Assembly (NCBI RefSeq): GCF_000384415.1
Contig: NZ_ARVU01000001.1
Coordinates: 1,736,001-1,800,000 of the forward strand
Origin: Cycloclasticus pugetii PS-1
GTDB lineage: Bacteria > Pseudomonadota > Gammaproteobacteria > Methylococcales > Cycloclasticaceae
Length of the DNA stretch: 64,000 nt
Reading direction: 5' to 3'
Each line of letters starts with the position of its first letter. The stretch's first letter is position 1. Position numbers and translations under genes: made by a program. Below, one piece after another: positions 8,598 through 19,142 of the stretch. The notes beneath the pieces are model-generated. The model did no database searches. It was not told where the DNA came from and was given only the letters and a program-made list of their open reading frames with translations.

Positions 8598-10139
8598 CTA
8601 TTGAACACCCCTTTCTATTTCACCGCGCTTATTTAAAACCCGCTTCACGATCTTACCAGCACCATTTTTAGGAAGTGTATCCATAAAAACGACTTTTCTT
8701 GGCACTTCATAACTGCCTAAGTGTTGACGACACCAACGACGTATATCGGCTGAGCTCGCCTCAACGCTCTCTTTTAACACGACATAGGCAACGGGGATTT
8801 CACCATGTAGTTCATCTGTTTGCCCAATTACCGCTGCTTCTAATATTCCGTCATAGCGATACAGCACCTCTTCAATAATCCGCGGATAAACATTCATACC
8901 GTTAACAATAACCATATCTTTTTTCCGATCGAGAATACTAAAGTAACCCTCTTCGTCAACGTTACCTAAGTCACCGGTTAAGAACCAATCTTCATAAAAA
9001 GACTCTTTGGTCGCCTCTGGCAATTGCCAATAGCCTTTCATCACATTATCGCCACGAACGGCAATTTCACCAATTTCACCTACCGGCAACTCCACACCCT
9101 GTTCATTAAGAATTTTCATTTCAACATTGGGTACAGGCAGACCAACCGTGCCTATTTTTCGAATGCCGCCTACTGGATTTACACAAGTTACCGGTGAACA
9201 CTCTGTTGGCCCATCGCCTTCATAAATGGGCACGCCAAATTTTTGTTCAAAACGATTTAATATGTCTACCGGCATCGACGCACCACCAGACACACATAAC
9301 TTAATTGAACGAAAGCGTGCACACTTATCGTTACGAGTATTTAGCAACACGTTGTACATACTAGGCACACCAAGAAAAACGGTACTGTTAGTTTTTTCGA
9401 TGATGGTAAGCAAATTATCAGGTTCAAACTTGGCAACGGGAACAAAAGCACAGCCATGGGTCAGAGGGGTCAGCATGCCCACAGTCGCTGCAAACGCATG
9501 AAACATTGGTAACACTAAAACAATCACCTCTTTACCTGCTTGCCATTTCATTGCCTGAAAGACACTAGATGTATTGCTCACTAAATTGTGATGTGTCAGC
9601 ATCGCACCTTTTGGTTTCCCCGTAGTACCGGACGTGTATAAAATAGCCGCTAAGTCATTAACTGGGTCAATTTTTATATTTGGTAATGAGCCATCATTAT
9701 CACAAAGTTGCTTCCAATCAGCAGATTCTTCACGATTAGCGCGGATACAAATATTAAATAACGGTGCTGATATCTCTGCAGCAATGTCATCCATATTCGC
9801 CTGAAAAGCTTCATGGTAAATAACACCTTTAACCTGTGCATTTGTCATCACATAAATGATTTCAGCCGCTTTTTGAAGTAAATTAATAGGAACCACAACA
9901 GCTCCAGCCTTAACGATACCCATATAAGCTATCGCAAACTCAATACTGTTTATGCAATACAAGGCGACTGTGTCGCCTTTTTTAATACCCCTTTTTAGCA
10001 GCCCGTGAGCAAATTTATCTGAAGCAGTTTTTAACGCTATGAAAGTACATGACGTATCATTATCAATAACCGCAACACTATTAGCATAGGTGCTTGAAGT
10101 GGTGTTAAACGCATCTATTAAAGATATTTTATGGCTCAT
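8598..10139 (-). CDS. Acyl-CoA ligase (AMP-forming, class I adenylate-forming enzyme)
   Basis: This 513-residue cytosolic enzyme activates a carboxylic acid, most likely a fatty acid, to its CoA thioester through an acyl-adenylate. The P-loop LYTSGTTGKPKGAMLTH (residues about 169-185), the LTGDLG aspartate motif, DRKKDMVIVNGMNVYP and the C-terminal catalytic-lysine region PKNGAGKIVKR are present. The adenine motif reads EGDGPTECSPVT, where many ligases have a YGxTE form. It is a single gene with its own upstream region and no fatty-acid genes beside it, so substrate and pathway stay open. Confidence 0.9.
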   Translation of the reverse strand: MSHKISLIDAFNTTSSTYANSVAVIDNDTSCTFIALKTASDKFAHGLLKRGIKKGDTVALYCINSIEFAIAYMGIVKAGAVVVPINLLQKAAEIIYVMTNAQVKGVIYHEAFQANMDDIAAEISAPLFNICIRANREESADWKQLCDNDGSLPNIKIDPVNDLAAILYTSGTTGKPKGAMLTHHNLVSNTSSVFQAMKWQAGKEVIVLVLPMFHAFAATVGMLTPLTHGCAFVPVAKFEPDNLLTIIEKTNSTVFLGVPSMYNVLLNTRNDKCARFRSIKLCVSGGASMPVDILNRFEQKFGVPIYEGDGPTECSPVTCVNPVGGIRKIGTVGLPVPNVEMKILNEQGVELPVGEIGEIAVRGDNVMKGYWQLPEATKESFYEDWFLTGDLGNVDEEGYFSILDRKKDMVIVNGMNVYPRIIEEVLYRYDGILEAAVIGQTDELHGEIPVAYVVLKESVEASSADIRRWCRQHLGSYEVPRKVVFMDTLPKNGAGKIVKRVLNKRGEIERGVQ

Positions 10140-10668
10140 TTATGCTCTCTTTTATTGCCATTTAATGGCTTATATTTATTAATGAGTAAGCGGTAAGTTA
10201 TTTACTCTACGATGTTAGTTATTTATCACACATATTATTAGCAGCCAACCATAACGTGACAATATACTGATAGCAACCTAGAAGCGCTAAAGCAAGCGTT
10301 TCATTTTAATGAACTAAAAAATAGTTTACGTAGGTTTGATGATTGTCGTTAGCTTTTTGATCGAACAGCTCTGTTTAACAGCAAGTAATTACAAGATAGC
10401 TTACCGATAAGACTTAGCCGAACCAGATGATAAGAAAGCTAGATTAGCACTGAGATAACAGGGTAGTCTATTAATGGACTTTAGTGAATAATCCGTAATC
10501 CCAACTGATGAGCAACCGTAAAATAAACACCAGCAGGCAAAGCATTTTGAATGATACCGTTATTACCACGAATAGATTAGCAATAAGTGCTACTTACCAC
10601 TAAGGACGAGAACTGAGATGGTTTTATGTCTAATTCATGCCACTACGTTTATGTAGCCGTCATAGACA
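10140..10668. other. 529-base gene-free stretch between the acyl-CoA ligase and sspB
   Basis: No coding region, RNA gene or terminator is convincing here. The end nearest the ligase should hold its promoter. A 13-base palindrome, GCCATTTAATGGC, lies at 10157-10169, immediately before the ligase start on the minus strand. The remainder has stops in every frame. A minus-strand frame at 10484-10576 stays open for 31 codons, too short to call a gene. The stretch could be the decayed remains of a former gene, but I cannot identify one. Confidence 0.6.
10157..10169. repeat. 13-base palindrome before the acyl-CoA ligase gene
   Basis: GCCATTTAATGGC is a perfect dyad about a central T. It lies 18 bases upstream of the ligase start on the minus strand, close to the ribosome binding site, where a repressor or an mRNA hairpin could act. 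It does not match the FadR operator consensus. Confidence 0.4.
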
Positions 10669-11058
10669 TTATTTAACTATTTTTAACACCGGTTTTTTAG
10701 TTTCTTTTTTTGCCGGCGATTTATCAGGATCTGGTGGCACGTCATCTTCAAAGCGTTCATCAAACATCATCCCTTTACCATTTTCTTTTGCATACGTCGC
10801 TAAAACAGCATTGATCGGGATATATAGGTTTTCAGACTGACCAGAGAACCGAGCAGAAAAAGAAATAGCCTCATTATCTAAAAACCAATTTTGTACTGCG
10901 CTCGGGTTAGTATTTAAAATAATACGCTCATCCGATACATATGCAGTCGGAACAATGACCCCCTCATAGCTTGCATCAACTAAAAGATAGGGAGTCATTC
11001 CGTTTTCAAGTATCCACTCATGTAAAGAGCGTACTAAATAAGGCTTGAGTGGCGTCAT
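10669..11058 (-). CDS. sspB: ClpXP protease specificity-enhancing factor SspB
   Basis: SspB is an adaptor that binds ssrA-tagged polypeptides from stalled ribosomes and delivers them to ClpXP. The 129-residue protein has the SspB fold signature: KPYLVRSLHEWILENGMTP, the VSDERIILN strand, and FSARFSGQSENLYIPINAV. A flexible linker then leads to a basic C-terminal tail that ends PVLKIVK, equivalent to the ClpX-binding tail. It follows sspA by six bases, as in most gammaproteobacteria. Confidence 0.95.
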   Translation of the reverse strand: MTPLKPYLVRSLHEWILENGMTPYLLVDASYEGVIVPTAYVSDERIILNTNPSAVQNWFLDNEAISFSARFSGQSENLYIPINAVLATYAKENGKGMMFDERFEDDVPPDPDKSPAKKETKKPVLKIVK

Positions 11059-11064
11059 TGATAA

Positions 11065-11712
11065 TTAAGAGGCCATTAATATATGACTTTCCATCATATC
11101 AAGCTCTTCTTTGCTCATGCTTTCTTGGAAGGTGTCACGTTTTGTGACTCGAGCAATATAGTCCTTAATGGCCTTTGCTTCTTTAGGTAATTCAATACCA
11201 TATAGTGGTAGACGCCAAAGTAAAGGAGCCAGTACACCATCTACCAATGTAAACTCATCACTTAAAAAGTATTTATTTGATTCAAACAATGGAATAGAAG
11301 CGATTAAGTTTTCTCTAAGTAGTTTCTTTGCTTTTGCCGCTTTTTTCTCACCTGCATTAACAATATCATCAAGTAGGGTATACCAGTCTTGATCAATTCT
11401 ATGTATTAACAGACGAGAACGCGCACGGGATACAGGGTCAATAGGATATAACGGTGGATGCGGAAAGCGTTCATCCAAATATTCCATAATAATTCTTGAA
11501 TTGAATAAGGCTAAATCCCTGTCAATTAAAATAGGTAAGGTTCCATACGGGTTCAACTCTTGTAAGTCTTCTGGGAACTCCTTGCTATCTACAAATTCAA
11601 CTTCAGCTGATGCACTTTTTTCGCACAATATAAAACGAGCACGGTGACTATAGTGACACACAGGGTCTGCAAAAAGCGTCATGATGGATTTTCTATTCAG
11701 TGCATTTATCAT
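11065..11712 (-). CDS. sspA: Stringent starvation protein A, RNA polymerase-associated
   Basis: SspA has a glutathione-S-transferase fold without transferase activity and binds RNA polymerase to alter transcription under starvation and acid stress. The N-terminal thioredoxin-like domain begins SIMTLFADPVCHYSHRAR, and the helical domain follows. I chose the ATG at 11712 (MINALNRKS), because family members start just before this segment. An ATG at 11760 would add 16 residues with no family counterpart. It lies downstream of petC and upstream of sspB, the usual petABC-sspAB order. Confidence 0.94.
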   Translation of the reverse strand: MINALNRKSIMTLFADPVCHYSHRARFILCEKSASAEVEFVDSKEFPEDLQELNPYGTLPILIDRDLALFNSRIIMEYLDERFPHPPLYPIDPVSRARSRLLIHRIDQDWYTLLDDIVNAGEKKAAKAKKLLRENLIASIPLFESNKYFLSDEFTLVDGVLAPLLWRLPLYGIELPKEAKAIKDYIARVTKRDTFQESMSKEELDMMESHILMAS

Positions 11713-11791
11713 TATTTTGTCCGTTTTATTAAATGTGAAAGAGCTTTGTGTTAAATACAAAGCTCCTCAACTAGTACCGCTTATTATATTT

Positions 11792-12529
11792 TTAGTGAAC
11801 GTCTTTCCAATATTCTTTCTTTAAGAAATAGAACACGACAATCATCAAGAAGATAAACATCAAGACTTTCCAACCAAGGCGTTGACGTTCAAGTTTTGCT
11901 GGCTCGCCCATGTAGGTCATAAAATTAACAAGGTCATTCATCGCCTTATCAAATTCTTTTTCAGTCATTCGACCAGGCTCAACGATTTCTAATCGATCTA
12001 TCACTTTACGAATAGAACCATCTTCAAGCTCAACATCTTTATAGACTGCTTGTTGCATACCTTGTAAGTCTGCCAATACATGTGGCATCCCTACTTTTGG
12101 AAACAACGCATTGTCCACTCCAAACGGGCGCGATGCATCTACATAGAAGCTTTTTAGGTAGGTGTATAACCAGTCAGAGCCACGAGACCTAGCAATCAAT
12201 GATAAGTCTGGTGGGTTAACACCAAACCACTTTACTGCATCTTCTGGACGCATTGAAATGGTCATACCATCAAATATTTTTTCACCCGTGAACATTAGAT
12301 TAAGCTCAACTAATTCAGGCGGGATTTCTAAATCCTTCGCCATTCTTGAGTATCTAAGTTGCTTAGCTGAATGACAACTTAAACAATAGTTAACAAAATA
12401 CTTAGCACCCCGTTGTAAAGACGCCTTGTTATCTAAATCTATCCTCGCCGACTCAAGTTCAATTGCCCCACCTGCAGCAAACAATTGTGATGAAAATAGT
12501 ACTAATAAAGCCAAACTTAGTTTTTTCAT
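11792..12529 (-). CDS. petC: Cytochrome c1 of the cytochrome bc1 complex
   Basis: Cytochrome c1 takes electrons from the Rieske protein and passes them to soluble cytochrome c in the periplasm. The 245-residue product has an N-terminal signal peptide, the haem site YCLSCHSAKQLRYS (CxxCH at about residues 49-53), and a C-terminal membrane anchor followed by KKEYWKDVH. Methionines such as those in ISMRPED or VGMPHV are candidates for the sixth haem ligand region. Its start overlaps the end of petB by four bases. Confidence 0.96.
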   Translation of the reverse strand: MKKLSLALLVLFSSQLFAAGGAIELESARIDLDNKASLQRGAKYFVNYCLSCHSAKQLRYSRMAKDLEIPPELVELNLMFTGEKIFDGMTISMRPEDAVKWFGVNPPDLSLIARSRGSDWLYTYLKSFYVDASRPFGVDNALFPKVGMPHVLADLQGMQQAVYKDVELEDGSIRKVIDRLEIVEPGRMTEKEFDKAMNDLVNFMTYMGEPAKLERQRLGWKVLMFIFLMIVVFYFLKKEYWKDVH

Positions 12530-13752
12530 TTCTCTTCTACCCTCTCTGGAACATATTTATCTTGGCCAAGGTTTGAATAAAATGGCATTAATAAGAAAAA
12601 AGCAAAATAAACAATCGAGAAGAGCCTAGAAGCTATGGTGCCTATTTCTGTTACAGGCTGCATTCCAAAGTAACCTAAGCCAATGAAACTAACACAAAAT
12701 GCAACTATCGCCGCTTTAAATATAGGGCCTCTATAACGTATTGATTTATTCACACCCCTATCTAACCAAGGCAATAGGAATAAAACAAAAATTGCACCAC
12801 CCATTGCAACAACGCCTAGGAACTTATCAGGCACCGCTCTTAAGATTGCGTAAAACGGTGTGAAGTACCATACCGGGGCAATATGCTCAGGTGTCTTCAA
12901 TGGGTCCGCTGGTATAAAGTTTGCGTGCTCAAGGAAGTAGCCTCCCATCTCCGGCATATAGAAAATAATTAATGCGAAGACAAACATGAACACCGCGACA
13001 CCTACTAAGTCTTTGACTGAATAGTATGGGTGGAATGGTATTCCGTCTAACGGTACACCTTTATCATCCTTGTGCTTTTTAATCTCGATACCTTCTGGGT
13101 TGTTAGAACCCACTGCATGCAATGCCACAATGTGCATAAACACCAAAATAACCAGTACTAATGGAATCGCAATCACATGAAAAGCAAAAAAGCGGTTAAG
13201 TGTTGCATCAGAAATAACATAGTCACCACGTAACCATAGTGCTAAATCTTCACCAACATAAGGAATCGCTCCAAACAAAGACACAATCACTTGTGCTCCC
13301 CAATATGACATTTGGCCCCATGGTAATAAATACCCCATAAAAGCTTCAGCCATAAGAGCGACATAAATAATCATGCCGAATACCCAGACTAATTCACGAG
13401 GTTTTTTAAATGAGCCATAAATCAAACCACGGAACATGTGTAAATACACAACGATGAAAAAAGCAGATGCGCCTGTTGAGTGCATATAGCGAATCAACCA
13501 ACCCCATTCGACATCACGCATGATGTACTCAACAGAGTCAAACGCTAACTTTGCATCTGGCTTGTAGTTAATTGTTAAGAAAATACCGGTAATAAATTGA
13601 TTAATTAGCACCAATATCGCTAACGAACCAAAGTAGTACATCCAGTTGAAGTTTTTAGGTGCATAATATTCTGCAAGATGCTCATTCCACACTTTGCTTA
13701 GTGGGAATCGTTCATCCACCCACCCTAACGCATTTTTTAACATGCCACTCAT
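12526..13752 (-). CDS. petB: Cytochrome b of the cytochrome bc1 complex
   Basis: This 408-residue integral membrane subunit carries both b haems and the quinol oxidation and reduction sites. The haem-ligand histidines lie in WGWLIRYMHSTGASAFF with YLHMFR, and in FFAFHVIAIPLV with FMHIVALH. The Qo-site PEWY-like motif appears as APVWYFTPFYAILR. Eight membrane helices are expected. The start overlaps the petA stop by one base (TAATG), and petC overlaps the end, so the three subunits are translated as a unit. Confidence 0.97.
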   Translation of the reverse strand: MSGMLKNALGWVDERFPLSKVWNEHLAEYYAPKNFNWMYYFGSLAILVLINQFITGIFLTINYKPDAKLAFDSVEYIMRDVEWGWLIRYMHSTGASAFFIVVYLHMFRGLIYGSFKKPRELVWVFGMIIYVALMAEAFMGYLLPWGQMSYWGAQVIVSLFGAIPYVGEDLALWLRGDYVISDATLNRFFAFHVIAIPLVLVILVFMHIVALHAVGSNNPEGIEIKKHKDDKGVPLDGIPFHPYYSVKDLVGVAVFMFVFALIIFYMPEMGGYFLEHANFIPADPLKTPEHIAPVWYFTPFYAILRAVPDKFLGVVAMGGAIFVLFLLPWLDRGVNKSIRYRGPIFKAAIVAFCVSFIGLGYFGMQPVTEIGTIASRLFSIVYFAFFLLMPFYSNLGQDKYVPERVEEK

Positions 13753-14345
13753 TATGCTTGCCCTCCTGATGAACCAATTAATATTCTGGTGTCTGTTATA
13801 TATTCATGAGGCGGCACCACAAGATTTAATGGTGCAGGTACGCCCGCGTAAACTCGACCGGACAAATCAAACAACGAACCGTGACATGGGCAGAAAAACC
13901 CACCCTTCCACTGAGGACCTAAGTCTTCTGGAGCCACTTCGGGTCTATAGGTTGGAGAGCAACCCAAATGTGTACAAATACCAACTGCAATAAAAACTTC
14001 TGGCTTAATAGAGCGCGATACATTTTTACAAGACTCTGGTTGCTCAGATTCATTTGAATCTGGATCCCTTAATATATCTGTCATTTCAGCCATCTCAGCG
14101 AGTGCTTCTTGACTACGTTTCAACACCCAAACCGGTTTCCCACGCCATTCAACACGAATCAGCTGCCCGGGTTCTAACTTACCAATATCAGCCTCAACTG
14201 GAGCACCCGCCGCTTTTGCACGGTCACTTGGGTTCATTGACGCTATAAATGGAACCGCCACATAAGCCGCACCCACTCCCGTTACCGCAGTAGCTGCAGC
14301 GGTTAAAAAAAGACGCCTGCGCTTATCTACTACTTGTTCGCTCAT
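13752..14345 (-). CDS. petA: Rieske iron-sulfur subunit of the cytochrome bc1 complex
   Basis: The 197-residue subunit holds the high-potential 2Fe-2S cluster that oxidises quinol. Cluster ligands are in CTHLGCSP and CPCHGSLFD (Cys-x-His each). The N-terminus has a basic twin-arginine stretch, DKRRRLFLTAA, before a hydrophobic anchor, consistent with Tat export. Between the anchor and cluster is an insertion with PDSNESEQPESCKN that is longer than in mitochondrial proteins but known in proteobacteria. It is the first gene of the petABC-sspAB block. Confidence 0.96.
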   Translation of the reverse strand: MSEQVVDKRRRLFLTAAATAVTGVGAAYVAVPFIASMNPSDRAKAAGAPVEADIGKLEPGQLIRVEWRGKPVWVLKRSQEALAEMAEMTDILRDPDSNESEQPESCKNVSRSIKPEVFIAVGICTHLGCSPTYRPEVAPEDLGPQWKGGFFCPCHGSLFDLSGRVYAGVPAPLNLVVPPHEYITDTRILIGSSGGQA

Positions 14346-14490
14346 CTAAATCTCCATAAAATCATCGTAAATTACACATGCACATTTTGCACGGCACTTA
14401 TTCGCAGGATTTTAGCATATTTTATTTTTTTAGGGTCAGCTAACAAAGCCTAGAAGAGAAATTGTATGCCATATACAACTCTTTTTTGAT

Positions 14491-15576
14491 TTACTGCTTT
14501 AGTATTGAAGCAAATTTTTCAATAAATAAATCATTTTCCGAACGTGTGCCTACTGTGACGCGAAGACATTCCGCCGGCAAACCGGGATTACTAGCCATTT
14601 TTTTAATTAACACACCGGCTTGCTTTAATTGCTCAAAAACACGCTCCGCAGAATCGGATAACAATGAGAATAATATAAAGTTGGCATCACTCGGGAAAAC
14701 TTTCACTCCAGCAAATGACGTTAAGCCGCTCAGTAACCGTTCACGTTGTTCGCGAATAACGGCGGCTTGCTGATTTAGAGTATCAATGTGTTTAAATGCA
14801 AATGTAGCCGTTAATTGTGTAAAAACATTAATATTGTATGGCAGGCGTATTTTTTCAAGCTCGTCTGTCAGACATGGGTGGCCCACTACAAAACCAAGCC
14901 TCAACCCTGCCAAACCTAATTTAGACACTGTCCGCATCACTAATAAATTTTTAAAATCTGGCGTTCGATTCATAAACGTTTTGCATGCGAAAGGCTGATA
15001 CGCCTCATCAATCACGACTATGCCATTAGCCAATTCTAAAATTTGAATTAAATCATCATCATCAAATAAGTTTGCCGTCGGGTTATTTGGGTATGATAAA
15101 AATATAACAGCCGGGTCTTCTTGTTTAATTGCAGCCTTCATAGCCGACATATTCAAGCTAAAGTCTTCGTTAAGCGGCACACCGGTGAAAGGCAAACCGA
15201 GAGAATTTGCAATGTGCTGGTACATAACAAAACTTGGTGTTGGCGCTATGACAGCACTTCGATCGTTCATCGCCATTAAAATAAGTTGTATCAGCTCATC
15301 AGAGCCATTACCAAGCACTACCCCTAATTCTGCTGGCACATCAAAGCAATCACGCAACCCAGTTATCAATTCCCTAGCTGATGGATCTGGATATCTATTA
15401 GGCTCAACATTTGAAAGTAGTTGTAACCACTCTTCTTTCATTGCCTTAGGCCACGGAAATGGGTTTTCCATCGCATCCAACTTAATCAGCCCTGTTGCTT
15501 CTGGCACATGATAAGCCGCCATTTGCTGTATTTCTGGGCGAATTAAGTCTTCAACTATTTTGTTTGTTTTTGACAT
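14491..15576 (-). CDS. hisC: Histidinol-phosphate aminotransferase
   Basis: HisC is the PLP enzyme that converts imidazole-acetol phosphate to L-histidinol phosphate. The 361-residue protein has the class I/II aminotransferase blocks: GNGSDELIQLI for cofactor phosphate contact, SYPNNPTANLF, VVIDEAYQPF with the PLP-contacting Asp and Tyr, and RTVSKLGLAGLRLGF with the Schiff-base lysine. It follows hisD by only four bases, in the run murA-hisG-hisD-hisC. A weak hairpin (TTGTAT/ATACAA) lies just after its stop. Confidence 0.95.
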   Translation of the reverse strand: MSKTNKIVEDLIRPEIQQMAAYHVPEATGLIKLDAMENPFPWPKAMKEEWLQLLSNVEPNRYPDPSARELITGLRDCFDVPAELGVVLGNGSDELIQLILMAMNDRSAVIAPTPSFVMYQHIANSLGLPFTGVPLNEDFSLNMSAMKAAIKQEDPAVIFLSYPNNPTANLFDDDDLIQILELANGIVVIDEAYQPFACKTFMNRTPDFKNLLVMRTVSKLGLAGLRLGFVVGHPCLTDELEKIRLPYNINVFTQLTATFAFKHIDTLNQQAAVIREQRERLLSGLTSFAGVKVFPSDANFILFSLLSDSAERVFEQLKQAGVLIKKMASNPGLPAECLRVTVGTRSENDLFIEKFASILKQ

Positions 15577-15580
15577 CCTA

Positions 15581-16879
15581 CTAGCCGTTTATTTTACGGT
15601 ATTCTGCAGATTTTGCATGGGCTGTTAAAGCCTCACCGCGCGCCAAAATAGACGCTGTATCAGAGAGTGCTGAGGCCCCAGCTTTACTGCAATTAATCAT
15701 GCTAGTGCGCTTTTGAAAATCATAAACACCCAGTGGTGATGAGAATCTCGCTGTGCCAGATGTCGGTAAGACATGGTTAGGTCCAGCGCAATAATCGCCC
15801 AGTGCTTCCGGCGTATATCTACCTATAAATATTGCACCCGCGTGTTTAATCTCTTCAGCCCACTGCTCAGCATTATCTACTGATAACTCAAGATGCTCTG
15901 GCGCTATTTTATTAGCAATGCTTATCGCTTGTTCTTTTGTTTCTGCATAAATAAACCCACCCCTACCTTCTAATGAGGCTTTTATCACCTGTGAACGCTC
16001 AAGCGTAGGAAGTAATTTTTTTATGCTCGCCTTAACCGCTTCAATGAACCCTTCATCTAGTGAAACGAGTATCGACTGCGCTTTTTCGTCATGTTCTGCT
16101 TGCGAAAAAAGATCCATCGCTATCCAATCTGGATTGGTTTTTCCATCACAAACAATAAGAATTTCAGACGGACCAGCAATCATGTCTATACCTACTTGGC
16201 CGAAAACCATCTTTTTTGCTGTCGCGACAAAAATATTGCCCGGCCCAACAATCTTATCAACTCTCGGCACGGTTTCTGTTCCATAAGCAAGCGCTGCCAC
16301 GGCTTGCGCCCCACCCACTTTAATCACCTTATCTACGCCCGCAAGCCAGGCAGCCGCAAGAACTAATGCGTTTAGTTCGCCCTTAGGAGTCGGGGTAACC
16401 ATTACAATCTGTGATACCCCCGCTACTTTCGCAGGAATAATATTCATCAACACTGAAGATGGGTATGCCGCTTTACCGCCCGGCACATATACACCAACAC
16501 GTTCAAGTGGGGTAACTTTCTGACCGAGCGTATTACCCATCTCATCGACAAAATCCCATGATTGTGCTTTTTGCTGTTCGGCATAGTGACGAATCCTATC
16601 AGCGGCGACTTTAAGTGCCTTTGAGTGCTCATCCGGTAATTGATCCCAAGCACTAGCGAGCTGCTCTTGGTCAACAACAAGGTTATCGGCGCTGGCTTCC
16701 CATTGATCAAACTCTTGAGTATATGACAATAGCGCTGCATCACCATGCTGGCGGACAGCCTGTATTATTTCACTGACGGTTTGATTAACCGAGCTATCTT
16801 CTACATCATCCCATGCCAACAAATCAGCAAGTGATTGATCAAAATCAGTACTCGATGCGTTCAAGGTTTGTATATTCAT
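15581..16879 (-). CDS. hisD: Histidinol dehydrogenase
   Basis: HisD is a zinc enzyme that oxidises L-histidinol to L-histidine with two NAD, the last steps of histidine synthesis. The 432-residue length is usual. Characteristic segments are [48 protein letters not shown] and [12 protein letters not shown]. The active-site base region is [10 protein letters not shown], with Glu and His, and EHLELSV precedes the C-terminal [14 protein letters not shown]. It sits between hisG (3-base gap) and hisC. Confidence 0.97.
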   Translation of the reverse strand: MNIQTLNASSTDFDQSLADLLAWDDVEDSSVNQTVSEIIQAVRQHGDAALLSYTQEFDQWEASADNLVVDQEQLASAWDQLPDEHSKALKVAADRIRHYAEQQKAQSWDFVDEMGNTLGQKVTPLERVGVYVPGGKAAYPSSVLMNIIPAKVAGVSQIVMVTPTPKGELNALVLAAAWLAGVDKVIKVGGAQAVAALAYGTETVPRVDKIVGPGNIFVATAKKMVFGQVGIDMIAGPSEILIVCDGKTNPDWIAMDLFSQAEHDEKAQSILVSLDEGFIEAVKASIKKLLPTLERSQVIKASLEGRGGFIYAETKEQAISIANKIAPEHLELSVDNAEQWAEEIKHAGAIFIGRYTPEALGDYCAGPNHVLPTSGTARFSSPLGVYDFQKRTSMINCSKAGASALSDTASILARGEALTAHAKSAEYRKING

Positions 16880-16882
16880 TTA

Positions 16883-17512
16883 TTAACGCCTGTTATCAAC
16901 AGCCACTTCTAATGTCTTAATCAGCGTCTTAATTTGTTGATACTTCATTTTCATTGAGGCTTTATTAATGACCAGCCTAGAGCTAATGTCCATAATAAAG
17001 TCTAGTGGCTCCATACCATTAGCTTTCAATGTATTACCAGTATCGACTAAATCCACAATACAATCGGCCAAGCCTACAATAGGTGCCAACTCCATAGAGC
17101 CATATAACTTAATAATTTCTACTTGTTGGCCTTTTTTAGCAAAATATTGCTCCGTTAACGACACGTATTTAGACGCCACTCGAATTTTACCGGTTGGTAG
17201 TTTTTTACCCGTTACAATCGCCGTCATTAAACGACATTTTGCAATATTTAAGTCTAACGGCTCATAAAGGTTATCGCTACCATGTTCAACCAGCGTATCC
17301 TTACCCGTCACACCGACATCTGCTGCGCCATACTCTACGAAGGTTGGCACATCAGTAGCCCTTATGATGACTAAATTAACCTTACCACAAACACTTGGCA
17401 CAATCAGTTTCCGTGTTTTAGATAAATCCTCAGATGGCTCGATGCCCGCCTCAGCCAACAACGGGAGCGTATCTTTTAAAATCCGGCCTTTTGAAATTGC
17501 TATTGTTAACAT
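16883..17512 (-). CDS. hisG: ATP phosphoribosyltransferase, short form
   Basis: HisG starts histidine synthesis by joining ATP and PRPP. At 209 residues this is the short form, which lacks the C-terminal regulatory domain of the roughly 300-residue enzyme. Short HisG proteins work as a complex with HisZ, a HisRS-like regulatory subunit, and no hisZ is in this window. Motifs include [16 protein letters not shown] at the N-terminus, [11 protein letters not shown], and the PRPP loop [13 protein letters not shown]. It is four bases downstream of murA. Confidence 0.95.
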   Translation of the reverse strand: MLTIAISKGRILKDTLPLLAEAGIEPSEDLSKTRKLIVPSVCGKVNLVIIRATDVPTFVEYGAADVGVTGKDTLVEHGSDNLYEPLDLNIAKCRLMTAIVTGKKLPTGKIRVASKYVSLTEQYFAKKGQQVEIIKLYGSMELAPIVGLADCIVDLVDTGNTLKANGMEPLDFIMDISSRLVINKASMKMKYQQIKTLIKTLEVAVDNRR

Positions 17513-17516
17513 TGAA

Positions 17517-18785
<1,269 letters not shown>

Positions 18786-18814
18786 CTACCTACCTATTAT
18801 ATTTACTAACGCCA

Positions 18815-19114
18815 CTAAACGATTGGCAGAATTCCATCAAGACCACTAACTCGGGCGATTTCTAACATTTGCTCAGGTATTTCTTGAAAACAAATACCCT
18901 GACCAGACCTCTGCGCCATGGCCATCCACTCAACCAATAAAGCCAAGCCTGCGCTGTCTGTTTTTTCAACTGAGTTTAAGTTAAACGCTAGGTCAGCCTG
19001 ACCGGCAAAAAACGGCTCAGACGCTAATAACAACGCCGCAACATGATCAAACCCTAAGGTACCTGACACACATATTACACCTTCATCATTTTGCTCTAGT
19101 CTTGCATTACTCAT
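18815..19114 (-). CDS. mlaB: STAS-domain protein MlaB, lipid asymmetry transporter component
   Basis: MlaB is the small cytoplasmic STAS subunit that stabilises the MlaFE ABC transporter of outer-membrane phospholipid asymmetry. The 99-residue product has the STAS core VSGTLGFDHV and the loop VEKTDSAGLALLVEW, with the conserved DSAGL. I chose the ATG at 19114, preceded by GGAT, because longer versions would overlap mlaD with a sequence unlike the family. It follows mlaD directly with 28 bases between them, where mlaC would normally stand. Confidence 0.88.
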   Translation of the reverse strand: MSNARLEQNDEGVICVSGTLGFDHVAALLLASEPFFAGQADLAFNLNSVEKTDSAGLALLVEWMAMAQRSGQGICFQEIPEQMLEIARVSGLDGILPIV

Positions 19115-19142
19115 TGATAAATCCAGCCTGCTGTAAAACTTA

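Noticed and set aside
10484-10576. Short minus-strand open stretch containing RGNNG, recalling Y1-type transposases
   Set aside because: Only 31 codons, with no catalytic HUH or tyrosine motif and no continuation in other frames.
14463-14487. Hairpin TTGTAT/ATACAA after hisC as a terminator
   Set aside because: The stem is short and AT-rich and lacks a T-run on the minus strand where hisC is read. The T-run is on the other strand, where no gene ends.
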